Origin: Leptolyngbya sp. BL0902
GTDB taxonomy: Bacteria; Cyanobacteriota; Cyanobacteriia; Phormidesmidales; Phormidesmidaceae
Assembly (NCBI RefSeq): GCF_016403105.1
Contig: NZ_CP046155.1
Location: 310,001-374,000, forward strand
Direction of reading: 5' to 3'
Length of the DNA: 64,000 nucleotides
Every line of letters starts with the position of its first letter. The first letter of the stretch is position 1. The notes under the pieces are model-generated. The model saw only the letters and a list, made by a program, of their open reading frames with translations, was not told where the DNA came from and ran no database searches. This document shows, piece after piece, positions 51,306 through 61,569 of the stretch. The translations under genes were made by a program, and so were the position numbers.

Positions 51306-51932
51306 CTAGGGCAGGGTTTTGAGGTAATTGAGGATTTGTAAAATACGGTAGAGTTCGTTATTTTGACGATTTAAGGAGAAATTATCAGACAATCCATAGT
51401 GGTGATTCTCTAGCTTCACAAACATTGAATAGCCGCCATTACTCACTAGACCAAAGGTAGGGTGATGGGATACAGAATTAGCCGCCATGTAAGCTAAGAC
51501 TTGGGGCAGGGCTACATCAATACTGAAGGAAGTTCGTTTAGCTTCTACCAAAATAATCCACAGATTTTCCTGCACAACTAAACTATCAATTCGGCCCTGG
51601 TAAACCCGATCCTCTGCATCCGAAATTTCAATGCGAACGGATGCCTCAGACCGTAATCGAAAGGGCGCATCATAGAAGCCTGCAAGCTCTAGAAGTGGGG
51701 CAATCACGATGAAATTAACGCCACCCTCCAGTAAATAGCCAAACTTTCGGTGGTAGAGATAGCGTTGTTTAATGAGGTCAAGACGCTGCTGCTCTTCGGT
51801 GGTGAGGGGAGGCAGATCGACTCGCCATTCTGTGAAAAAGTTAGGATCTGGACAGGGCGACAAGCCAAAGCGAGTTTCAGCTTCGCTAAGGCTATCAATG
51901 TAATTGGTGATGGTAAGGGATTGAGTCATCAA
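51306..51932 (-). CDS. HsdR_N-like putative nuclease inside the ATPase operon
   Basis: 208 residues (ATGATG start, either codon). The segment GRIDSLVVQENLWIILVEAKRTSFSIDVALPQVLAYMA has the D...ExK core of the type I restriction R-subunit N-terminal domain, and FGLVSNGGYSMFVKLE fits the same family. Such stand-alone proteins are widespread in cyanobacteria; no methylase or specificity gene is near. Same strand as the ATPase genes, with gaps of 33 bases to atpQ and 37 to atpR, so it is probably carried on the operon transcript. Codon use looks less GC-rich than the ATPase genes, suggesting insertion. Confidence 0.8.
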   Translation of the reverse strand: MMTQSLTITNYIDSLSEAETRFGLSPCPDPNFFTEWRVDLPPLTTEEQQRLDLIKQRYLYHRKFGYLLEGGVNFIVIAPLLELAGFYDAPFRLRSEASVRIEISDAEDRVYQGRIDSLVVQENLWIILVEAKRTSFSIDVALPQVLAYMAANSVSHHPTFGLVSNGGYSMFVKLENHHYGLSDNFSLNRQNNELYRILQILNYLKTLP

Positions 51933-51965
51933 ACGGGATTGAAATTAGCTAAAATCTATCGAATT

Positions 51966-52289
51966 TTACGGTTCCTGCTCTTTCTGGATCCAGTACCAAG
52001 CACTCCAACATCCGAGGGCCACGCCGACAAACAGCAGCATCAGCGTCCAAGAATAGGGGCTGGGCCAGCGGTGGTCAATCCAGCGACCGAGGGCAATGCC
52101 CAGCAGCAGGGGCACCATCACCGACCAACCCACCATGCCCACCAGACCCAGGCTACTCCAAAGGCTGCGGTCGCCCTCTCGTCGGGCCTGCACCCGCCGC
52201 TGGGATTTGTCTCGCACCCGCTGTTCAAAGGCGTCACGGTCAGGACGGTCGGGATTAGGGGAGGAGTGGGGGGGAGGATGGGGACTCAT
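51966..52289 (-). CDS. atpQ: N-ATPase accessory subunit AtpQ (AtpI-like)
   Basis: 107 residues. A basic, Arg-rich N-terminal tail (about 1-45: RDAFEQRVRDKSQRRVQARREGD) followed by two membrane helices (LVGMVGWSVMVPLLLGIALGRWID and WTLMLLFVGVALGCWSAWYW). This matches the AtpQ proteins of N-ATPase operons, related to AtpI. Its start overlaps the atpC stop in ATGA, indicating coupling. Confidence 0.8.
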   Translation of the reverse strand: MSPHPPPHSSPNPDRPDRDAFEQRVRDKSQRRVQARREGDRSLWSSLGLVGMVGWSVMVPLLLGIALGRWIDHRWPSPYSWTLMLLFVGVALGCWSAWYWIQKEQEP

Positions 52290-52675
52290 GGGGTACCTCC
52301 TAGGTCAATGAATTCGCGCAGAAAGCTAGATTCGAGCTTGGCCAACCGATTGCGGGCCTGTTCTTCCCGTTCCTCCAGTTGGCGAAATTGTTGCTCGACG
52401 GCCTGTTGCAGGGTTTCGAGGGAGTCTCCAGGCACGCCATGACGCACCGCCACCCGTACGGTGGAGCCTTGTTTAACCAACAGCCCCTCGTCTACAGCCC
52501 AGAGGTTTTCGGTACCATCGTCCAACTCAAAGGCGAGGATGCCGGGAACCAGCGCCGCCACGATGTCTACATGGTTGGGCAGCAGACAAAATTCGCCGTT
52601 TTGGCCCTCGGCGGTGAGTTTGGCGATGGGTTGATCGACCAGGATTTCCGTAGGCTGCATCAGGATCAGGTGCAT
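52286..52675 (-). CDS. atpC: N-ATPase subunit epsilon
   Basis: 129 residues. Central-stalk epsilon subunit: N-terminal beta sandwich (MHLILMQPTEILVDQPIAKLTAEGQNGEFCLLPNHVDIVAALVPG) and a C-terminal helical part (LQQAVEQQFRQLEEREEQARNRLAKLE). An ATG five codons in is an alternative start. The dispersed palindromic repeat ends three bases before the ATG, so the leader and any ribosome site are formed by repeat sequence. Overlaps atpQ by four bases. Confidence 0.9.
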   Translation of the reverse strand: MHLILMQPTEILVDQPIAKLTAEGQNGEFCLLPNHVDIVAALVPGILAFELDDGTENLWAVDEGLLVKQGSTVRVAVRHGVPGDSLETLQQAVEQQFRQLEEREEQARNRLAKLESSFLREFIDLGGTP

Positions 52676-52678
52676 TAG

Positions 52679-52771
52679 CCCTCACCCCCAACCCCTCTCC
52701 CACGGGAAGAGGGGAGCCGGGAACGATCTTCAAAGTCCCTCTTCCTTGGGGAGAGGGATTTAGGGTGAGGG
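52679..52771. repeat. Dispersed palindromic repeat element, copy 2, inside the ATPase operon
   Basis: 93-base element with inverted ends CCCTCACCC / GGGTGAGGG, the same family as the copy at 18427-18523 (shared ends, shared AGGGGAGCCGG and TTCAAAGTCCCTCT). It fills much of the atpD-atpC gap, reaching to within three bases of the atpC start. It can fold into a long hairpin in the operon mRNA. Confidence 0.85.
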
Positions 52772-52856
52772 GCAGATCGTGGCCAAAGAGCGCGTTTGTC
52801 ATCCACCGGGGTTGGATATGAATCCGTCGAATCCAAGATCGTTAGGTTAGAGCAAG

Positions 52857-54278
<1,422 letters not shown>

Positions 54279-54391
54279 CTAAAGCCCTGTTCCATCCAAG
54301 CTCCATTTCAAGGCCCAGTCGCGATGGGAAAGACGCCATTCAGCTTGGGTTCGGGCCGAGAAAATGGGTGACGAGACTGAACAACCCTACC

Positions 54392-55111
54392 CTAACTGAC
54401 CAGGTGATGGCTGATGGCGAAGCGTAGCAATTCTGAACGATTGCTGGTGTCGGTTTTGCGAAGCAGGCTGCTGACGTATTTTTCTACGGTGCGTGGACTG
54501 AGGAAAAGCCGATCCCCAATTTGGGCATTAGACAGTCCATCGGAGAGCAGAATCAGCACATCCTGTTCGCGGGGGGTGAGGTCGGGGCCTAGGTCGGGCG
54601 GAGGAATACAGACCGTTGAGGCGCTCGATGCCGCCGATCTGGCCTCTGCCTCGGTCTTCAAGGCGTGGGCTTCGGCTTCCATGGCCCGCTGCTGGGCGGT
54701 TTGCAGGGCTACCTGCTGAATCCAGGCTGACTGAATCAACTGGGAGCGCTCCAGTAAATTCCGTACAATCGCCCCAATTTCCTGTAAATCAAAGGGCTTG
54801 GGCAGATAGGCATCGCAGCCCACCTGATAGCCTCGAATCCGATCCTGCATTTGGTTGTGGGCAGTGAGAAACACCACGGGCAGCAGCCGAAAGGCCGGAT
54901 GTTGGCGCACCTTTTGAATCAGCGTATAGCCGTCTAGGTAGGGCATTCCAATATCGGTGATGATGAGCTGGGGCTGGTAATCAAACACCTGTTGCAGCGC
55001 CATTTCACCGTCACTCGCCAGCACCACCGAGTAGCCCTCTAGCTCTAGGTAGTCACAAATCGATAGGCGGGTGCCCTCATCATCTTCGGCTAGCAAAACC
55101 GTTAGCGGCAT
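54392..55111 (-). CDS. LuxR/NarL-type response regulator
   Basis: 239 residues. Receiver domain (about 3-120): AEDDEGTRLSICDYL, phosphoacceptor Asp in LIITDIGMPYLDGYTLI, Thr in FLTAHNQMQDR and Lys in LPKPFD; a linker; and a C-terminal LuxR helix-turn-helix (about 170-235): LTPREQDVLILLSDGLSNAQIGDRLFLSPRTVEKYVSSLLRK. DNA-binding transcription factor activated by phosphorylation. It precedes atpD in the same direction and could regulate the ATPase operon, but no cognate kinase is adjacent. Confidence 0.9.
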   Translation of the reverse strand: MPLTVLLAEDDEGTRLSICDYLELEGYSVVLASDGEMALQQVFDYQPQLIITDIGMPYLDGYTLIQKVRQHPAFRLLPVVFLTAHNQMQDRIRGYQVGCDAYLPKPFDLQEIGAIVRNLLERSQLIQSAWIQQVALQTAQQRAMEAEAHALKTEAEARSAASSASTVCIPPPDLGPDLTPREQDVLILLSDGLSNAQIGDRLFLSPRTVEKYVSSLLRKTDTSNRSELLRFAISHHLVS

Positions 55112-55512
55112 GGTGCAGTACCCAGTTCACCCATGAACCTGATTAAGGCACAGAACTCCTGGCACCCTGGGCTTGATGCCATGGCTACCCCTTGCCTCGA
55201 TCCACGATCCATTTTCCTTTAGCCTAAGGGACAAGGACAGAGAACGGGAAAATTGTTGTTGAAAATAAACGTTAGCGGAGTAGCCAACCGCACTTGGCAA
55301 TAAAACGATACAACGATTGGAGCGCACAGCCGCAACGGACAGGCTTACCCCGGCAGGCCGCTGATCCTAACGGTAAGGCAAACAACCTCCTAAGGGATCC
55401 GCCATCTGCATAACCCCCCATATCAATTCAGACTTCGACAAGCTCAGTCCGAGCGGGATTGGTTTTTAAATTCGGAGGTAAGCCGCCGGGATTATGAAGC
55501 TGTGCTCTAGGG
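55112..55512. other. Intergenic region before the response regulator gene
   Basis: 401 bases, no convincing gene. Near 55430 is TTCGACAAGCTCAGTCCGAG, a motif that recurs as a short extragenic repeat in many bacterial genomes; it contains a small dyad. The promoter of the response regulator (leftward) should lie near 55112-55260. Confidence 0.4.
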
Positions 55513-56868
55513 CTAATCCGCCAACTGCTGGGCGAGGGCTTGGTGACGACGCAGCAGAGCCGTTCCATCTAGGGTTAGCAGACCATCGGGGCTAAGGACG
55601 GTTTTGCCGTGGATGACGCTGTAGTCTACCCGGTCGATGGGGCAGAAAATTAGGGCGGCCACAGGGTCGTAGGCGCTGCCGGAGAGGGTGAGGCGATCTA
55701 GGTTGACGGCCACAAAGTCGGCGGCCATGCCGGGGGCCAAAGCTCCAATGTCGTCGCGCCCCAGCACCCGTGCGCCGCCCAGGGTAGCCAGTTCTAGGGC
55801 TTCGCGGGCGGTGAGGGCCGAGGGGTCTTCCTCCCGCACCCGTGCCATCAGGAAAGCGAGACGGGCTTCCCCCAGCAGATGGCTACCGTCGTTGGAGGCC
55901 GACCCATCCACCCCTAACCCCACGGGCACCTTATGGTTCAGCATTTTGCGAATGGGGGCCATGCCGCTGGCCAGCCGCATGTTGCTACAGGGGCAGTGGG
56001 CCACCCCCGTCCCGGTTTGGCCAAAGCTGTGGATGGCGCGGTCGTCGAGTTTGACGCAGTGGGCGTGCCACACATCTTCCCCCAGCCAGCCCACGGAGGC
56101 GGCATAGTCCCCCGGTGTGAGGCCGAAGGTTTGCAGGCTGTACTCCACGTCGCTGTTGTTTTCGGCTAGGTGGGTATGCAGCCGCACCCCAGGGTAGGAT
56201 CGGGCCAGGGCGGCGGATTCCTTCATCAACTCTGGGGACACGCTGAAGGGGGAGCAGGGGGCCAGGGTGATGCGCACCATGGCGTAGCGCTGGTTATCGT
56301 GGTATTGCTCAATCAACCGCTGGGAGTCCTTCAGGATGGCGGCCTCTTCCTCCACAATGGAATCCGGCGGCAGTCCCCCCTTGCTTTCGCCCACGCTCAT
56401 ACTGCCCCGGCTGGCGTGGAAGCGTAGGCCGATTTCCTGCACCGCTTCGATTTCGTCATCCAAGCGGCAACCGTTGGGGAATAGATAAAGATGGTCGCTG
56501 GCGGTGGTGCAGCCGGAATAGATCAACTCCGCCGCCGCCACCTGGGCACTGAGGCGAATTGCCTCCGGGGTCAGCCGCTGCCAGAGGGGATAGAGGGAAC
56601 TGAGCCAGTTGAACAGGGCGGAATTTTGGGCACCGGGCACCACCCGCGTTAGGGTTTGGAAAAAGTGGTGGTGGGTGTTCACCAATCCGGGCAGCACCAG
56701 GTGATTTTCCAGATCCATCATCCGATCCGCCGTTTGGGGCAGGGTTTCCGTTGGCCCCACCTGCTCGATGACGTGATCGCGAATGAACAGCCCGCCGCCC
56801 CGAAGCTCCCGCCGCTGGCCGTCCATGGTAATCAGCGTGTGGCAGTTTTTGACAAGCAGGGTGGACAT
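55513..56868 (-). CDS. 8-oxoguanine deaminase-like amidohydrolase
   Basis: 451 residues from the ATG at 56868; the frame runs 63 codons upstream without family similarity. Metal-dependent amidohydrolase: HxH in VNTHHHFFQTL, SRGSMSVGESKGGLPPD, metal His in HTHLAENN and WHAHCVKLDDR, and Asp in GLGVDGSASNDGSHL. Length and the TTASDHLYLFPNG and ALFNWLSSLYPLWQ segments match 8-oxoguanine deaminase (guanine/hydroxyatrazine-type branch), which clears oxidised guanine. AtzB-like activity is the alternative. Confidence 0.85.
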   Translation of the reverse strand: MSTLLVKNCHTLITMDGQRRELRGGGLFIRDHVIEQVGPTETLPQTADRMMDLENHLVLPGLVNTHHHFFQTLTRVVPGAQNSALFNWLSSLYPLWQRLTPEAIRLSAQVAAAELIYSGCTTASDHLYLFPNGCRLDDEIEAVQEIGLRFHASRGSMSVGESKGGLPPDSIVEEEAAILKDSQRLIEQYHDNQRYAMVRITLAPCSPFSVSPELMKESAALARSYPGVRLHTHLAENNSDVEYSLQTFGLTPGDYAASVGWLGEDVWHAHCVKLDDRAIHSFGQTGTGVAHCPCSNMRLASGMAPIRKMLNHKVPVGLGVDGSASNDGSHLLGEARLAFLMARVREEDPSALTAREALELATLGGARVLGRDDIGALAPGMAADFVAVNLDRLTLSGSAYDPVAALIFCPIDRVDYSVIHGKTVLSPDGLLTLDGTALLRRHQALAQQLAD

Positions 56869-57077
56869 AGCAGGCCGATCCTTAATGGGTTGCGTAATAC
56901 CCATAGAAGCAGGATGGAGCAACCACTCGGACGGCTTCGGGGCATCACAGAAATCAGCCCCATAGTAATCTGAGGACATGGGTGGAGGGGCGTCAGGTGA
57001 TACAGATTCATGGGACTTTTCCTGCGGGCGGATAGCTAATTGAATGCCCGACCTCATAGCCGCGCCCTCCTAATCAA

Positions 57078-57671
57078 ATGCCCAACGCCGTGTCCTCCCA
57101 TGCTGTGCCCAACCTCGCGATGAACCCTCGACAGCAGCGCTATTCCCAGTTACCCCGGCATCCGCTGGTGTTGTGTGCCAGTTTGGTAGGAAATCCCATG
57201 AATTTGGGAGCCCTCTGCCGCACCGCAGAAGCCTGTCGTCTCGAAAGCCTGGTGCTACCGGATGTGGGAATTATCGAGGAGCGGCAATTTCGGCGGGTGG
57301 CGGTGACAACCCACCACTGGCAACCCCTGCAAGCCTGCGCCCCAGCACATCTGATCCCTTGGCTGGAGGCCCAGCGGGAGCGAGGCTACACCCGTCTGGC
57401 CCTAGCCTGCGATAATCAGGCCCAATCCCTGATGACTGCGACCTTTCCCCAGCGAGCGGTGCTGCTGTTGGGGCGAGAACTAACGGGCATTCCGGCGGAG
57501 TTGCTGGCCCAGTGCGATCAAACTCTGGTGATCCCCCAGTACGGTTTGGTGGATTCCCTCAATGTGCAAACCGCCGCCGCCATGGCCGTTTACGAATACC
57601 TGCGCCAGTGGGGACTGGATCCATTCCCCAGGGGCAATGGGGGCGACCCCGCGAACGCATCCCCGCAATAA
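57078..57671 (+). CDS. SpoU/TrmH-family RNA 2'-O-methyltransferase
   Basis: 197 residues from the ATG at 57078; MNPRQQRYSQL fourteen codons later may be the real start. Knotted SPOUT methyltransferase: motif 1 NPMNLGALCRTAEACRL, motif 2 VLLLGRELTGIP, motif 3 IPQYGLVDSLNVQTAAAMAVYEYLRQ. It transfers a methyl from S-adenosylmethionine to a ribose 2'-OH in tRNA or rRNA. Target unknown. Divergent from the deaminase gene; small conserved genes follow on the same strand. Confidence 0.88.
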   Translation: MPNAVSSHAVPNLAMNPRQQRYSQLPRHPLVLCASLVGNPMNLGALCRTAEACRLESLVLPDVGIIEERQFRRVAVTTHHWQPLQACAPAHLIPWLEAQRERGYTRLALACDNQAQSLMTATFPQRAVLLLGRELTGIPAELLAQCDQTLVIPQYGLVDSLNVQTAAAMAVYEYLRQWGLDPFPRGNGGDPANASPQ

Positions 57672-57732
57672 CCCATCTCCCTAAACGGACAAGCCCCCTT
57701 AAAATAGAAGCGTCCGTTTCAACTGTGTGACT

Positions 57733-58014
57733 ATGCCGCCCCGCTGGCCCCGTAAACCCACCCGCGAAGATCCCGCCTATCGCCGCCTAGAAGACCGCAT
57801 CAACTTTGCGGTGCATGTGGCCGCGTTCATTGCCGTTAACTCTGGCCTGTGGTTCTTCCACACCCTCAACCCGGCCTGGGTTGGCTGGGTGCAGTGGTTT
57901 ACCCTGGCGTGGTTGCCCCTGCTGGTGGGTAACGGCGTTTATATCTTCGCCATTGCCGACTATTCCCCCGCTCCCCTGTCCCCCGTAGAATCTACCGACC
58001 CAGGAGACGCCTAA
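57733..58014 (+). CDS. 2TM-domain membrane protein
   Basis: 93 residues from the ATG at 57733 (a GTG two codons upstream also fits). Basic N-terminus then two membrane helices, INFAVHVAAFIAVNSGLWFF and WFTLAWLPLLVGNGVYIF, in the 2TM-domain pattern. Function unknown. Two bases separate it from the DUF3181 gene, so they form an operon. Confidence 0.75.
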   Translation: MPPRWPRKPTREDPAYRRLEDRINFAVHVAAFIAVNSGLWFFHTLNPAWVGWVQWFTLAWLPLLVGNGVYIFAIADYSPAPLSPVESTDPGDA

Positions 58015-58016
58015 CC

Positions 58017-58322
58017 ATGAGTGCTGGCACCAGTCGAGCCATTGAAGAATTTGCCGCCGCCATTGGCGACCGGGCCTACATTGATGTGGCCAAGTGGCAT
58101 TTGTACCTGGGCGATGCCAAGCTGCACACCGCCCTCGCCGAAGCCCTCTATCCCCTCATTGACGATGGCAGTTTTACCGAAGTCGCCCTCGCCAACACCT
58201 TGGCCCAAATTTCCGTACCCCTGGGCGGCGGCAAAAAGACCGTTTCCTTAGCAGATCTCATCCCTGCCGCCAGTCAGGCGGATTTACTCCGCGCCATCGA
58301 GGACTACCAGCGAGATCGGTAA
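58017..58322 (+). CDS. DUF3181 family protein
   Basis: 101 residues, soluble. Cyanobacteria-specific conserved protein recognised from IGDRAYIDVAKWHLYLGDAKLHTALAEALYPLI and ISVPLGGGKKTVSLADLIP. No catalytic motif. It begins two bases after the 2TM gene stop, suggesting translational coupling. Function not known. Confidence 0.82.
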   Translation: MSAGTSRAIEEFAAAIGDRAYIDVAKWHLYLGDAKLHTALAEALYPLIDDGSFTEVALANTLAQISVPLGGGKKTVSLADLIPAASQADLLRAIEDYQRDR

Positions 58323-58421
58323 TCCTAGGCGACAACGACCCTGTCTCCTGATTTTGCCTATTCCCTAGGGCCAGTCAGGGTTAGTCTGATGATTTGGGTG
58401 CCCCATGCGCCGAGGTAGGCT

Positions 58422-58922
58422 ATGGCTGTTCGGTTATCCAAAATTGCGCTGGTTGCGGCCATCGGGCTGCTGGCCTTGGTCATTGTGGTGAACAACCTCA
58501 CGGACTACAACACCAATTTTCAGTATGTCTACCATGTGCTGTCTATGGATACGATCTTTGCCGACAGCACCCTCACCTGGCGGGCGATTCGTGCGCCAGC
58601 CCTCCAGCACGCCGCCTACGCCCTGATCATCGCCACTGAGGCGACCATTGCCACCCTCTGCTTGGTGGGGGCAGGGCGGTTGTTGCAAACCCTCCAGGCG
58701 TCAGGGCAACGGTTCAACCAAGCTAAGGCCATGGCCACCTATGGGCTGACCTTGGCCTTTTTGTTCTGGTTTGTGGGATTTATGGTGCTGGGGGGAGAGT
58801 GGTACGCCATGTGGCAGTCCCCCGATTGGAATGGGCAACAGCCCGCCTTTCGCTTCATCGGCTGCGTTGGGCTGGTGCTGATCTACCTGAGCCAGTCCGA
58901 TCCTGACGTTCCTACCGACTAG
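58422..58922 (+). CDS. DUF2165 family membrane protein
   Basis: 166 residues, four membrane helices (about 8-26, 62-85, 100-122, 142-158). DUF2165 hallmark VVNNLTDYNTNFQYVYHVLSMDTIFADSTLTWRAI between the first two helices. Function unknown; inner-membrane protein by prediction. Confidence 0.82.
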   Translation: MAVRLSKIALVAAIGLLALVIVVNNLTDYNTNFQYVYHVLSMDTIFADSTLTWRAIRAPALQHAAYALIIATEATIATLCLVGAGRLLQTLQASGQRFNQAKAMATYGLTLAFLFWFVGFMVLGGEWYAMWQSPDWNGQQPAFRFIGCVGLVLIYLSQSDPDVPTD

Positions 58923-59002
58923 CCGAATCCCAGCCAAGGGCACCGCCCAGTTTACGCAAACCCGCCTCGCCAGAGAATCGGATCACCCTGGGCCAGTGGT
59001 TA

Positions 59003-59245
59003 TCAGCTCAAGCTTTGCACAAAGCGCATGGCTAACTGCGGCAGGTGGCTAATCTCAAACCAGAGCTGTTTTGGGGCGATGCCAAAGAGGTATTGCAAGC
59101 CCAAAACAATCGCCACGAGACCCAAAATCGACCCGGCCCCCACCCTAAACACTTGGAAAATCAGCCGAAAGGCCAGCACCACCACGGCCACCGCCGCCAC
59201 CAGCAACACCAACTGAGAATCAACCCCGCCAAACACTGGACTCAT
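59003..59245 (-). CDS. Small membrane protein, unknown
   Basis: 80 residues with two hydrophobic segments (LVLLVAAVAVVVLAFRLIFQVF and ILGLVAIVLGLQYLFGI) and a polar C-terminal tail. No known family recognised. It follows the MFS gene on the same strand, 71 bases downstream. Confidence 0.6.
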   Translation of the reverse strand: MSPVFGGVDSQLVLLVAAVAVVVLAFRLIFQVFRVGAGSILGLVAIVLGLQYLFGIAPKQLWFEISHLPQLAMRFVQSLS

Positions 59246-59316
59246 GGTTCACCTAACGACAATCATCAACATCACTTAGGCTCAACGCCCTACCAACCGT
59301 CAAGATACCCGATTCC

Positions 59317-60591
59317 CTAGGCCGTGCCCTCGCCTTCAGAGGGTTGCAGGGCCGTGCGCGTATGCAAGACTTCAAAGGCCCACAGCAGCGCCAAGCACAC
59401 CGATACACTCATGGCCACCACCAGCCAGAAGCGATGGGCGATGAGCGGTGATTGATCCATGGCCCACCCCCCCAGCAGCGGGCCGATGAAGTAGCCAATC
59501 GTCCAGCATTGAGAACTCACGGCCACGTAGGTAGCCCGCAGATTAGGGGGGGCGAGGTCAGACACGGTGGCCACAAAAAAGGGCTTGTAGGCCACGGATG
59601 CTAGGGACAGTAAACATAGAGCCACAATAGCCCAGATAAATTGGCCCTCCGCAAAGGTGCCCGCCGCCCACAATAGCGCAAAGCCAAAGGCCCACAGCAC
59701 CATAGCTCCCATCAACACGAAAATTCGCCGCAGGGGGGTCAGCAGGCTGGTGGTGGGAATTTGCAGCACCGCCCCCACCCCGATGTAGCACCCCGTGAAC
59801 AACCCCGCCGTGCTGCCCACAGACACCCCAGGGATGGGATCGCTTCCGGCCACAAAGTTCGTGAAATAGAGCGGGATCGTGCTGCTGACCAGGGCAACGT
59901 AGGTGGTAAAAAACACGTTGGCCAGCATGAACACCAGCAGCACCCTGTCCTTCAGGGCCGCAACCATACCCTGCCCAGATCGTTCGTGCGGGGAACGACT
60001 GGGGTAGTCGCTGGTCATCAAAACCTGAATCAGCAGGCCAAACAGGGCAAACATCGCCCCACAGCCCCCAAACAGCAGCGTGGGCGATTCATCCACCCAG
60101 GTCAGCAAGGCGCTTCCCCCCAGCACCCCCAAGCCAATGCCGATGTATTCTGCCACGCCCATTACCGCAAAGGCTTGGCTGCGGTCTTCAGAGGTCGTAG
60201 CGTCCATCACCGCTGCCCCGGAGGCCGTCCAATAACAACCGAGGCTAATCCCCAGCATCATGCTGGCCAAGGTTAACAGCCAGAGAGACTGGGCCACCAT
60301 CAACATCAGGGCCACGACAGCCCCGCTTGCCGCCGCCAGAGACAGCACCACCTTGCGCCCAAACCGGGGCGAGTCCGCCAGGGTGGCCCCCACAAAATGC
60401 CCACCCACTTCCGTGATGGCACAGAGGCTGAGGGCAAACCCCACGGCAGTCGCCGACAGCCCCACCTGATTCACAAACAAAATCGGGATGTAAAAGTTTA
60501 GGAGTCCGTAGCTAACCTGTATCAGGAATCGCCCTAGGGCCTGAACCTGAACCTGTCGATTCGATAGCTGCAAGGCCGAGGAGACATCCAT
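59317..60591 (-). CDS. MFS transporter
   Basis: 424 residues, about 12 membrane helices. Major facilitator with the loop 2-3 motif GATLADSPRFGRKVVL, GISLGCYWTASGAAVMDATTSEDRSQAFAVMG (fourth-helix region) and ATYVAVSSQCWTIGYFIGPLLGGWAMD. Drug/metabolite exporter-like; substrate unknown. It lies 48 bases after the two ABM-membrane paralogues on the same strand and may be cotranscribed with them. Confidence 0.85.
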   Translation of the reverse strand: MDVSSALQLSNRQVQVQALGRFLIQVSYGLLNFYIPILFVNQVGLSATAVGFALSLCAITEVGGHFVGATLADSPRFGRKVVLSLAAASGAVVALMLMVAQSLWLLTLASMMLGISLGCYWTASGAAVMDATTSEDRSQAFAVMGVAEYIGIGLGVLGGSALLTWVDESPTLLFGGCGAMFALFGLLIQVLMTSDYPSRSPHERSGQGMVAALKDRVLLVFMLANVFFTTYVALVSSTIPLYFTNFVAGSDPIPGVSVGSTAGLFTGCYIGVGAVLQIPTTSLLTPLRRIFVLMGAMVLWAFGFALLWAAGTFAEGQFIWAIVALCLLSLASVAYKPFFVATVSDLAPPNLRATYVAVSSQCWTIGYFIGPLLGGWAMDQSPLIAHRFWLVVAMSVSVCLALLWAFEVLHTRTALQPSEGEGTA

Positions 60592-60639
60592 CGCACACCA
60601 AAAAAACGCGGGGCAGCGGGCGGGAAGACATAGCGATAT

Positions 60640-61527
60640 CTAATGAATTTCGCTAAATACAAATACCATAGCCACCATAGCCGCGATGGTAAAGGTGGCC
60701 CCCACGAGGTCAATGCCCATGGAGGCCCGACGGTGAGCGGGTTGGAGCCAAAAATCTAGGATGCGCATCACCATCGGCATGACTACCAAGGTCAGAATGC
60801 AGGTGGTGATCAGGTTTTTGACCAGCATGGCGCTAGCCGGATCCCAGGATTTCATCAGGTCGAAGGCGTCAATCACCGCGTCCTGAATCATGATCACCGG
60901 GTACAGGCCCAGCACCACCGTAAGAATCTGCTTCCACGCCGGAGGGCCAAGCCCCGTCAGCTCGTTACCAGAATGGTGGGAAAACCAACCCTCCAAACCC
61001 GTCTCAAAGGATTTGAACTTGTAGGACTGGAATAACCCTCGCCCCACCTTCAGCAGTGCGTCCCGTTCTGGCGACAGCAGCCAACGGTTGAGGTGATCGG
61101 GCTGCTCAAAGTGCACCACCGAATACCACTTCAGCACGCCTCCCTGACAGGGAAGCGGACGGTGGCGGTCAGCTCGGATAAACCCTGGAAACGCCTGCGC
61201 CGCATGAACCAGGCTGCGGTGCCATGCACGAAACGCCCAGCTTTTTTCCTGGGGCACTGTGTACTCAATCACTACGCTGGAATAGGGCACCTGATCGGCC
61301 TCAGCGACCTGGGTCAGTCGCGCCATCGATCCTTGCCACATCGGCATGAATTGATCGATGGCAACCCGCCCTAGGGCTATCAGAGTCATCAGGGCTTGGA
61401 CTGCTGCTGTGCCCCATCGGTGCGACCAGCGAACTAGACCGTCAATATCCAAGCCTCCAGAACAATGTGGGTCGTTGGCCAGAGGGGCTTTCAAGCTATT
61501 TCTGATGGAGTTGTATGCTGTATACAT
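60640..61527 (-). CDS. ABM-domain membrane protein, paralogue A
   Basis: 295 residues. A dimeric alpha+beta ABM (antibiotic biosynthesis monooxygenase-like) domain at about 75-190 (VVIEYTVPQEKSWAFRAWHRSLVHAAQAFPGF, LKWYSVVHFEQPDHLNRWLLSPER), then three membrane helices at about 205-295 (WKQILTVVLGLYPVIMIQ; AMLVKNLITTCILTLVVMPMV; LVGATFTIAAMVAMVFVF). The next gene upstream encodes a paralogue with the same layout. The conserved PPAWKQILTVVLGLYP junction marks a COG3224-like family. A role in quinone or isoprenoid oxidation is possible but not shown. The first ~70 residues are extra relative to paralogue B. Confidence 0.75.
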   Translation of the reverse strand: MYTAYNSIRNSLKAPLANDPHCSGGLDIDGLVRWSHRWGTAAVQALMTLIALGRVAIDQFMPMWQGSMARLTQVAEADQVPYSSVVIEYTVPQEKSWAFRAWHRSLVHAAQAFPGFIRADRHRPLPCQGGVLKWYSVVHFEQPDHLNRWLLSPERDALLKVGRGLFQSYKFKSFETGLEGWFSHHSGNELTGLGPPAWKQILTVVLGLYPVIMIQDAVIDAFDLMKSWDPASAMLVKNLITTCILTLVVMPMVMRILDFWLQPAHRRASMGIDLVGATFTIAAMVAMVFVFSEIH

Positions 61528-61569
61528 TGATTGACTCCAGCTTGGTTCCAGAAGCTAGTATGCCCATCC

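Noticed and set aside
52679..52771. CRISPR-like or coding explanation of the palindromic repeat
   Set aside because: There is only a single unit here with no regular spacers; the apparent peptide (LNPSPQGRG) is just translated repeat sequence.
55127..55327. Open frame of 66 codons on the minus strand before the response regulator
   Set aside because: No ribosome site, no recognisable pattern, and composition unlike its neighbours.
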